The notes under the pieces were generated by a model that saw nothing but the letters and a program-made list of their open reading frames with translations, searched no databases and was not told where the DNA came from. From assembly GCA_003554375.1 (NCBI GenBank), contig PWGF01000490.1, positions 1 to 6,635 of the forward strand: a stretch of DNA of 6,635 nt, written 5' to 3'. Position 1 is the stretch's first letter, and every line of letters starts with the position of its first letter. Position numbers and translations under genes: made by a program. The DNA is from Spirochaetaceae bacterium (GTDB lineage Bacteria; Spirochaetota; Spirochaetia; DSM-27196; SKKC01). Below, in pieces: positions 1-5,204 of this stretch.

Positions 1-194
1 AGGATTTCCGGTTTACGATGGGTGCAGGGCTTCGGTTCACGGTACCACAGTTCCCTATTCGTCTGTACCTCGGGAAACGCGCCCGTGTACGAGACGGAGA
101 GATTCAGTGGCAGGGCGGAAACGTGTTCTCCCGGGAAGACGAACCGGACTCGGGATTAGATTTCATCTTCACTATCGGCACGGAGCTGTTCTGA
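1..194 (+). CDS. bamA: Outer membrane protein assembly factor BamA, C-terminal fragment
   Basis: This is the 3' end of a gene that enters from the left edge. The reading frame (codons from base 3) gives 63 residues and stops at TGA 192-194. The visible protein contains GAGLRFTVPQFPIRLYLGKR, close to the conserved strand near the end of the BamA/Omp85 beta-barrel. It closes with DFIFTIGTELF: alternating hydrophobic residues ending in a terminal Phe, which is the usual beta-signal of an outer-membrane barrel. BamA is the core of the complex that folds and inserts outer-membrane proteins. The adjacent Skp/OmpH gene supports the call, and in Treponema the corresponding BamA (Tp92) gene precedes ompH, as I recall. 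The POTRA domains and most of the barrel lie outside the window. Another Omp85-family member such as TamA is possible but less likely in this context. Confidence 0.85.
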   Translation, partial: DFRFTMGAGLRFTVPQFPIRLYLGKRARVRDGEIQWQGGNVFSREDEPDSGLDFIFTIGTELF

Positions 195-290
195 TGCGGT
201 GCCATGCCAATGCCGGCGGTGCTGGGTAGCCACCACGTGGGGGCCCTTGATGTCGGTCGGCGTCGGCGTTCTAAGAAGCAGGAGCGGAGT

Positions 291-833
291 ATGGTGAACG
301 TGAGAAAGCCAGGAAGAGCGGCGGTTGTGGGGGTTGCAGGCCTGCTTGCGGTCCTTACCGGAGGCGCCCTCGGTGCGGAGGAGATCACGACGGTGGGAGT
401 AGTGGATCTCACTCGAGTGTTCGACAGTTTCTACACGGAGAGCGCTTCCGTGCGGAACTGGCAAGCGCGGGTGGAGCAGTTCAACCAGGAGCGCGAGCAA
501 CTGGAGAACGAGATTCTGGAGCTCGAACAACAGATGCTCGAGTATCAGGAGGAAGGGCAAGAGCAAGCTGCTCTGGAGCTGGAGGAAGAGCTCGAAGACC
601 GGCGCGCCTTTCTGGACCAGTTCATCCGCGTTCGGCGCCGCCAGTTGGAGCGGGAGCGCAACGAGCTCCTCGAGGGCGATGAGACCTTTTTTGCACAGCT
701 ACACCGCGCCCTCACGCAAGTGGGGAACAGGGAAGGCTTCACCGTTATCGTGGATGCCGATTCCGACGGCCTTCTCTGGCACAGCGACCAGGTCGATGTC
801 ACCGACAAAGTGATTGACCGGCTGAGAAACTGA
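291..833 (+). CDS. ompH: Periplasmic chaperone Skp/OmpH family protein
   Basis: This 180-residue protein is a probable periplasmic holdase that carries unfolded outer-membrane proteins to the BAM complex. Residues 1-28 form a Sec signal peptide: basic N-region (R5, K6, R9), hydrophobic core (about 10-23), and an ALG-A cleavage site near 28/29. The mature start has the OmpH-style short strand VGVVDLTRVF (35-44). Residues about 55-130 are a long charged antiparallel coiled coil (the Skp tentacle), and the C-terminal strand FTVIVDAD (150-157) completes the body. I chose ATG 291 because AGGAG at 280-284 sits 6 nt upstream and the signal peptide begins there. The same frame is open to ATG 204, but starting there would bury the signal under 29 basic residues. 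Unusually, the mature protein is very acidic: I count 37 Asp/Glu against 17 Arg/Lys, with only one Lys. E. coli Skp is basic. The gene is probably co-transcribed with bamA and mutS. Confidence 0.88.
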   Translation: MVNVRKPGRAAVVGVAGLLAVLTGGALGAEEITTVGVVDLTRVFDSFYTESASVRNWQARVEQFNQEREQLENEILELEQQMLEYQEEGQEQAALELEEELEDRRAFLDQFIRVRRRQLERERNELLEGDETFFAQLHRALTQVGNREGFTVIVDADSDGLLWHSDQVDVTDKVIDRLRN

Positions 834-881
834 AGATCCGGTTGAGTAGACGCAACGGTTCTGCGTGGAGGCTGTTTCGAG

Positions 882-3677
882 ATGAGTGAGACAACTCCCA
901 TGATGCAGCAGTACGCGGAACTCAAAGCGCGCTACAGTGACGCAATTCTCTTCTTCCGTCTTGGGGACTTCTATGAGATGTTCCGCCGCGACGCGGAAGA
1001 GGCTGCCCGCATTCTCGGCGTAACGCTTACTCAGCGGCAGGGAATCCCGATGTGCGGTGTGCCGTATCATGCTCGAGACGGCTATATCGCGCGTCTTCTG
1101 GAGGCGGGGAAGAAAGTCGCCATCTGTGAGCAGATGAAGCTTCCGGAGGGTGGGCGCGGGATCGCGGAGCGGGAAGTGGTCGAGGTCATCACGCCGGGAA
1201 CGGTAGTCGACGACGCCTTCCTCCAGGGAAACGAGAACAACTACCTGTTTGCGCTGAGTCGGTACCATGTGTCCGAAAGCGCGCAGGGCGGCGGCCGGGA
1301 ACAAGGGATGGCTTTTGCCTATGCCGACCTTTCAACCGGCGAGTTTGCCATTGGTGATACCGGTGGGCCCGACGATCCGGCTGAAGTCGTGCGCCGGGAG
1401 CTCGCTCGCCTACGCCCGGGCGAGGTTCTCGTCCAGGAGTCGCTCTATGAGAACGATGATGCGATTCGAACCGCCCTACGGAGCAGGGAGCAGAGCGTAA
1501 TCGAACGGCGCCCAGATTGGGACTTCGATCAGCATGCCGGACGGGAGCGACTCGTCAAGCACCTAGGTACGGCAAATCTGAAAGGATTCGGGGTTTCCGA
1601 TGAAGATCCCGGCATAGCATGTGCCGGCGTCCTGTTGGGGTATCTCGAGGAGACGGCCCGCAGTGTGCTGAGCCACATGACGGAGCTACGGCGCTTGTCG
1701 GACGAAGCGATAGTGTCGCTTGACGAGTCGACTCAGCGCAACCTTGAGCTGATCCGGAGCCTAAACGACGATTCTCGCCGTTTTTCTCTTCTGGGAACGA
1801 TCGACTACACACGGACCGCTATGGGGGCGCGTCGTCTTCATCAGTGGATCATGTCTCCGTTGCGCTCGATGGAGGATATCCGGAAGCGTCAGGACAGGGT
1901 GTCGGAGCTCTATCGAGGTCAGGATGCGCTAACTCGCTGTCGCCGAATTCTCGGGGGAGTGCTGGATCTGGAGCGTCTCACGGCCCGGGTAGGTATGGAT
2001 CGTGCGCACGGAAAGGATCTCACGGCAGTCCTGGAAGGCGTGCGTCGCGCCACCCACATAAGACAGACGCTCGACGATGCCGCGGTTGGTATCGAGCTGA
2101 TTCCGCCGCAACACGCGGACTCGGTACAGGAAGTCGTGGAGCGGCTTGAGGCGGCGATTACCGACAACCCGTCGGTTGTCCTGACCGAAGGCAACCTCAT
2201 TAAGCGTGGGTACAACTCGGAGCTCGACGAGCTGCACCGCCTGCGCGACGAGGGCGCTTCCATACTCGAAGAGTACGTGAAGAGTGAGCGCGAGCGAACG
2301 GGCATTTCCAGTCTCAAAATCCGTTACAACAAGGTCATCGGGCATTTTCTGGAAGTCACTAAGGCGCAAGCGGACCGCGTTCCGCCGGAGTATATCCGTC
2401 GTCAGAGTCTCTCAAACGCGGAGCGCTTCACCACGGAGCGGCTGGGAGAGCTGGAGGATCGGCTCAACAGCGCTCAGGAAAAAATCGTGGATCTCGAGCA
2501 GAAACTCTTTCTGGAGGTACGGGACTTCGTCAAGGAGCGACTGTCTTCGCTAATTGCAGTTGCTCGCAACGTAGCCGCTCTGGACGCGCTTCAGAGTCTG
2601 GCGTACGCGGCTACGGTTTCCGGGTATGTCCGGCCTCATCTGGTGGAAGAGGCGAAGCTCGACATTCGCGGCGGGCGCCATCCGGTGGTCGAGGCAACGG
2701 CTGAGTCGGGTCGTTTCGTCCCGAACGACATCGTTTTGGGAGGCTCGGAGGCCAAGTTCGCGTTGGTTACCGGTCCCAACATGGCCGGTAAGTCGACCTA
2801 CCTCCGGCAGACGGCGTTGATCGTTCTCCTTGCTCATACCGGATCTTTCGTGCCTGCCGACGATGCTACTGTCGGGCTTGTCGATCGCATATTCTGCCGC
2901 GTCGGTGCCTCGGACAACTTGGCGCGGGGAGAGTCGACCTTCCTCGTCGAGATGAACGAAACCGCCAATATCCTGCGGAATGCGGGCCGTCAAAGCCTCA
3001 TCGTCATGGACGAAGTCGGGCGGGGGACCGGCACGAAGGACGGGCTGGCGATCGCACAGGCGGTGTGCGAGCACATTCTCAATGAGGTTGATGCTCGCAC
3101 GCTCTTCGCTACGCACTATCACCAGCTCGTGCAGCTTCAGAATCCGGGAATACGAAACCTGAGTATGGCTGTACAGGAAGAAGGCGACGATGTTGTCTTC
3201 CTCAAACGGGTACAAGCAGGGCCATCCAGCCACAGTTACGGCATTCACGTTGCTCGGCTGGCGGGCTTACCCGAACAGGTTCTCAGCAGAGCGGCCGAGC
3301 TTCTATCGGTTCTTCAAGATGCGGGCGCGGAGCCCGGGAACGGCCGAGAGCCAAGCCGAAGCATGAGCGGCGCGGTTGTCGAGGACGACGCCGGGAGGGG
3401 CGACAAGGATGGCCCGCACACTCGCGAAGACGGCCGGAGGTCCCGGGATCGTGCTGTGGAGCCTCGTCAGGAGTCCCTGTTTCCGGACGAGGACATGTTA
3501 CGGGCGGAGCTGCTGAGTTTGGATGTCGAGCGCATGACGCCGCTCGAAGCGCTGAACACGCTGGCGCGGTTACAGAAGGAGCTGAGCTGCAATCCGCGGA
3601 ATTCGGCGGGCACGGACAATTCGAATTCTTGCGAAAGAGTTCAAGGAATGGAGATCTCACCGCGTACTAAAGGGTGA
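882..3677 (+). CDS. mutS: DNA mismatch repair ATPase MutS
   Basis: This intact 931-residue MutS recognises mispairs and small loops and recruits MutL. The N-terminal mismatch-binding domain carries the Phe-x-Glu motif in GDFYEMF (F30, E32), the pair that wedges into the mismatch. Connector and lever domains follow, then the clamp region (about 440-540, including IKRGYNSELDEL and YIRRQSLSNAERF). The ATPase has Walker A GPNMAGKST (631-639, K637), the ESTFLVEM segment, Walker B LIVMDE (D710, E711) and the THYHQL histidine motif (H745). The C-terminus has a poorly conserved Gly/Asp/Arg-rich linker (about 815-862), a beta-clamp-binding-like motif QESLF (863-867), and a helix containing MTPLEALNTLARL that fits the tetramerisation region. 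About 30 further residues (902-931) extend past the usual end. ATG 882 has GGAGG at 867-871 with a 10-nt spacer, and the family N-terminus begins there. TGA 3675-3677 lies 1 nt before comF, so translational coupling is likely. Confidence 0.97.
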   Translation: MSETTPMMQQYAELKARYSDAILFFRLGDFYEMFRRDAEEAARILGVTLTQRQGIPMCGVPYHARDGYIARLLEAGKKVAICEQMKLPEGGRGIAEREVVEVITPGTVVDDAFLQGNENNYLFALSRYHVSESAQGGGREQGMAFAYADLSTGEFAIGDTGGPDDPAEVVRRELARLRPGEVLVQESLYENDDAIRTALRSREQSVIERRPDWDFDQHAGRERLVKHLGTANLKGFGVSDEDPGIACAGVLLGYLEETARSVLSHMTELRRLSDEAIVSLDESTQRNLELIRSLNDDSRRFSLLGTIDYTRTAMGARRLHQWIMSPLRSMEDIRKRQDRVSELYRGQDALTRCRRILGGVLDLERLTARVGMDRAHGKDLTAVLEGVRRATHIRQTLDDAAVGIELIPPQHADSVQEVVERLEAAITDNPSVVLTEGNLIKRGYNSELDELHRLRDEGASILEEYVKSERERTGISSLKIRYNKVIGHFLEVTKAQADRVPPEYIRRQSLSNAERFTTERLGELEDRLNSAQEKIVDLEQKLFLEVRDFVKERLSSLIAVARNVAALDALQSLAYAATVSGYVRPHLVEEAKLDIRGGRHPVVEATAESGRFVPNDIVLGGSEAKFALVTGPNMAGKSTYLRQTALIVLLAHTGSFVPADDATVGLVDRIFCRVGASDNLARGESTFLVEMNETANILRNAGRQSLIVMDEVGRGTGTKDGLAIAQAVCEHILNEVDARTLFATHYHQLVQLQNPGIRNLSMAVQEEGDDVVFLKRVQAGPSSHSYGIHVARLAGLPEQVLSRAAELLSVLQDAGAEPGNGREPSRSMSGAVVEDDAGRGDKDGPHTREDGRRSRDRAVEPRQESLFPDEDMLRAELLSLDVERMTPLEALNTLARLQKELSCNPRNSAGTDNSNSCERVQGMEISPRTKG

Positions 3678-3678
3678 G

Positions 3679-4458
3679 ATGACGTCACGTTTAATTCGGA
3701 ATATAGGGTACCGAGTCGGTGCTTTGTTAGCTCCGGAGCATTGCCGGGGATGCGGCGCGCCTCTGGTGGATGGCGCCGCACCCGTCTGTCCGGTGTGTGT
3801 AGGTGAGCTCTTCAGCGCGCTTCCGTCGGAGCTGGACGTCGGAGCAGGGGCCAGAGGGGTGAGAAACGGTGAGGTAGACGGGTGCTCGTGTTGTGGGCGC
3901 GAACTATTGGCCGAACAGGGGATATGCACCAGATGCCGCGACGCCGATCTGTCACTTCGCGGTCACCGTACGCTCGGCGCTTATCGTGGCTTGTTGCGGA
4001 CGTTGGTTAAGGACTTCAAGGCGAGCGGTGATCGACGGCTTGCACGGCTTTTTGCACAGCGCGCCGCCCTTGTTGTCCGGGCTGCGGAGCGGCAAGACGC
4101 GGTGATCTGTCCGGTGCCGGCAAGGCCCAATGCGCGGCGGGAGCGGGGGTTCGATCCGGCGCTGCGGTTCGCGCAGGAGCTTGCCGGCGAGCTCGACATG
4201 AAGCTGGAGAGGCTGTTACTGCGTCCGACAGGAGTTCCGCAGAAGCAGCGCAACCGGCAAGAGCGGCTGGCAGACCCAATCCCCGGGCTCAGCCTGTCGG
4301 AAAGCGGACGGGCGTTCGCGTGTCGAACGGGGAGGACGCAGGCGGCGCTCCTTATCGACGATGTCTTCACAACCGGAGCGACCCTGGATCGTTGCAGTCG
4401 GGTTCTGTTGGAGGCCGGGATAGAAACGGTAGGCGCCATTTCGGTTGCGCGCGACTGA
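3679..4458 (+). CDS. comF: ComF/GntX family protein with phosphoribosyltransferase fold
   Basis: This 259-residue cytoplasmic protein has N-terminal zinc-ribbon-like modules and a type I phosphoribosyltransferase (PRT) domain. Two Cys-x2-Cys pairs form each module: C22/C25 with C37/C40, and C69/C72 with C83/C86, the same double arrangement I recall for E. coli GntX. The PRT part shows CPVPARPNARRERGFDPA, the QKQRNRQERLADP segment typical of ComF, and the PRPP-binding loop LLIDDVFTTGAT with D227/D228. In naturally competent bacteria ComF helps bring transforming ssDNA into the cytoplasm. Its biochemical reaction is not settled, and many carriers are not known to be competent, so a competence role here is only inference. 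The start follows the mutS stop by 1 nt, with AGGG at 3671-3674 inside the end of mutS serving as a close ribosome-binding site. It is probably the last gene of the bamA-ompH-mutS transcript. Confidence 0.93.
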   Translation: MTSRLIRNIGYRVGALLAPEHCRGCGAPLVDGAAPVCPVCVGELFSALPSELDVGAGARGVRNGEVDGCSCCGRELLAEQGICTRCRDADLSLRGHRTLGAYRGLLRTLVKDFKASGDRRLARLFAQRAALVVRAAERQDAVICPVPARPNARRERGFDPALRFAQELAGELDMKLERLLLRPTGVPQKQRNRQERLADPIPGLSLSESGRAFACRTGRTQAALLIDDVFTTGATLDRCSRVLLEAGIETVGAISVARD

Positions 4459-4473
4459 GAACGGCACGGCAAA

Positions 4474-4502
4474 CGCAGTAGGGCCGGTACGGCTCTACTG
4501 CG
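4474..4502 (+). terminator. Stem-loop after comF, possible transcript 3' end
   Basis: A 12-bp stem is formed by 4474-4485 (CGCAGTAGGGCC) and 4491-4502 (GGCTCTACTGCG). It has one G-U wobble and a 5-nt loop, and begins 15 nt after the comF stop. No run of T follows; the next bases are GCGGTGATAAAA. It is therefore not a standard intrinsic terminator. It may mark a factor-dependent end, protect the 3' end of the comF message, or pause polymerase. Confidence 0.4.
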
Positions 4503-4646
4503 GCGGTGATAAAACGATGAAACGAGCGCTCCCCCTTCTCACCACGCCGGCACCCGCCGCAGGCAGGAGCCAAGGGAGGCACTCGCGGCCGTGCTTCCGG
4601 ATGTAGTATCCGACTGTGTTTGCCCGGAAAACGGGGTGTTCCGCCG
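4503..4646. other. Intergenic stretch with weak stems, no recognised gene
   Basis: About 140 nt separate the comF stem-loop from the rimP-nusA promoter. I recognise no tRNA, known small RNA or conserved protein here. Several short stems are possible: GGAGGCAC 4575-4582 with GTGCTTCC 4591-4598 (one wobble), CGGAT 4598-4602 with ATCCG 4608-4612, and CGGAA 4625-4629 with TTCCG 4639-4643. GCGGCGGTG 4500-4508 can also pair with CACCCGCCGC 4551-4560 (one bulge), in competition with the end of the comF stem-loop. A 29-codon ORF (4517-4606) is open but has only a weak GGTGAT element before it. In GC-rich DNA such stems are expected by chance, so function is unproven. Confidence 0.5.
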
Positions 4647-4676
4647 TTGACATGAATTGTGGGATATTGGTATTTT
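4647..4676 (+). promoter_or_regulatory. Sigma-70-type promoter for rimP-nusA
   Basis: A perfect -35 box TTGACA (4647-4652) is followed by an 18-nt spacer and the -10 box TATTTT (4671-4676, four of six consensus bases). The -10 is preceded by TG at 4668-4669, giving an extended -10 (TGGTATTTT). The element lies in a locally AT-rich island of an otherwise GC-rich region, in the only long gap of the window. The predicted start is about G4683 or A4684, giving a leader of roughly 74 nt before rimP. Confidence 0.75.
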
Positions 4677-4681
4677 AGCTG

Positions 4682-4720
4682 CGACATCTTTACGTTTTCG
4701 CGCTGCAAACGGAAGAGTCG
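4682..4720 (+). promoter_or_regulatory. Candidate antiterminator hairpin in the rimP-nusA leader
   Basis: The first bases of the predicted leader can pair with the 5' arm of the downstream terminator. The pairs are C4682-C4685 with G4717-G4720 (CGAC/GTCG), U4687-U4691 with G4712-A4716 (one U-G wobble), and C4693-U4697 with A4707-G4711 (CGUUU/AAACG). A4686 and A4692 are bulged, and the loop is 4698-4706. That makes 14 pairs. If transcription starts a few bases earlier, GCU 4678-4680 can add three more pairs with AGC 4721-4723. The structure occupies eight of the nine bases of the terminator's 5' arm, so the two folds exclude each other. It is transcribed first and would favour readthrough by default. 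The exact start site decides whether the outermost one or two pairs exist. Confidence 0.6.
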
Positions 4721-4740
4721 AGCGATCGGCTCTTTTTTTT
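4713..4740 (+). terminator. Intrinsic terminator in the rimP-nusA leader
   Basis: The stem is 4713-4721 (AAGAGTCGA) with 4726-4734 (TCGGCTCTT): nine pairs including one U-G wobble. The loop is GCGA, a stable GNRA tetraloop. The last two stem bases begin a run of eight T residues (4733-4740). This is a canonical intrinsic terminator in the + direction. It lies about 30 nt downstream of the predicted transcription start and ends 16 nt before rimP. It can therefore stop transcripts from the local promoter as well as any that read through from comF. See the overlapping antiterminator hairpin at 4682-4720. Confidence 0.85.
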
Positions 4741-4756
4741 GGTCGCATGCAAAGCT

Positions 4757-5188
4757 ATGACAGAATTCAACCTGCGGGAGGAGCTTCAACCGATTGTTCG
4801 CGGACTCGGGGTGCGGCTCGTTGACGCGAAGTCGCAAGTGGTTCGCGGCACCCTCCATGTGTCGCTCGTGATATTCCGGCCGGGGGGAGTTGGGTTGGAG
4901 GAGTGTTCCGAGGTCCACCGCACCGTCCAGCCTAGAATCGAACTCTTGACAGGGAGGCGAGACGTACACATGGAAGTCACCACGCCTGGTATCGGACGAG
5001 TGCTCAAAAGCAGCCAGGAGTACCAAGCGTTTGTGGGCGAGCGTATTCGGGTCTTGCGGGGAGATGAATGGGTGGTCGGCGTGCTGGCTGCTTGTGACGT
5101 AGATGGGATAGAGTTGCAGTCGGAAACGGGGTCGGAGCGCTTGTTGTTTTCCGATGTGCAGAAAGCTCGTCTTGACGACGAGGCATAG
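4757..5188 (+). CDS. rimP: Ribosome maturation factor RimP
   Basis: This 143-residue protein is a normal-length RimP, which binds the immature 30S subunit and aids assembly. The N-terminal alpha/beta domain (about 1-82) shows LREELQPIVRGLGVRLVDAK at the start. It also has the GGVGLEECSEVHR segment (43-55), equivalent to the usual GGVTLDDCAEVSR, and the conserved EVTTPGIGRVLK (73-84). The C-terminal SH3-like barrel covers about 88-143. ATG 4757 is chosen because the family N-terminus starts there. An in-frame TTG at 4739 falls inside the terminator T-run and is implausible. No Shine-Dalgarno sequence precedes ATG 4757; the upstream bases are the T-run followed by GGTCGCATGCAAAGCT, so initiation is likely weak or uses another route. 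The gene is the first of the rimP-nusA operon, under the promoter and attenuator-like leader just upstream. Confidence 0.93.
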   Translation: MTEFNLREELQPIVRGLGVRLVDAKSQVVRGTLHVSLVIFRPGGVGLEECSEVHRTVQPRIELLTGRRDVHMEVTTPGIGRVLKSSQEYQAFVGERIRVLRGDEWVVGVLAACDVDGIELQSETGSERLLFSDVQKARLDDEA

Positions 5189-5204
5189 GAGGACGGGAGA
5201 GCAG

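Noticed and set aside
247..274. Promoter-like TTGATG ... TTCTAA before ompH
   Set aside because: The -10 matches the consensus poorly and the spacing is 16 nt. Co-transcription from bamA is simpler.
204..290. Upstream in-frame ATG (204) extending ompH by 29 residues
   Set aside because: The extension is Arg-rich, displaces the signal peptide from the N-terminus and lacks a good ribosome-binding site. ATG 291 has AGGAG 6 nt upstream.
814..842. TTGACC at the end of ompH as a mutS promoter -35
   Set aside because: No acceptable -10 box lies 16-18 nt downstream.
2550..3248. Long reverse-strand open frames opposite mutS (also 699-1304, and 5004-5807 opposite nusA)
   Set aside because: They are antisense to well-conserved genes, have no recognisable domains, and are expected in GC-rich coding DNA.
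4652..4678. Eight-codon ORF MNCGILVF overlapping the promoter
   Set aside because: It lies upstream of the predicted transcription start and mostly within the promoter boxes, so it is not a plausible leader peptide.
4739..4756. TTG 4739 as the rimP start
   Set aside because: It lies in the terminator T-run, has no ribosome-binding site, and adds six residues not expected in RimP.
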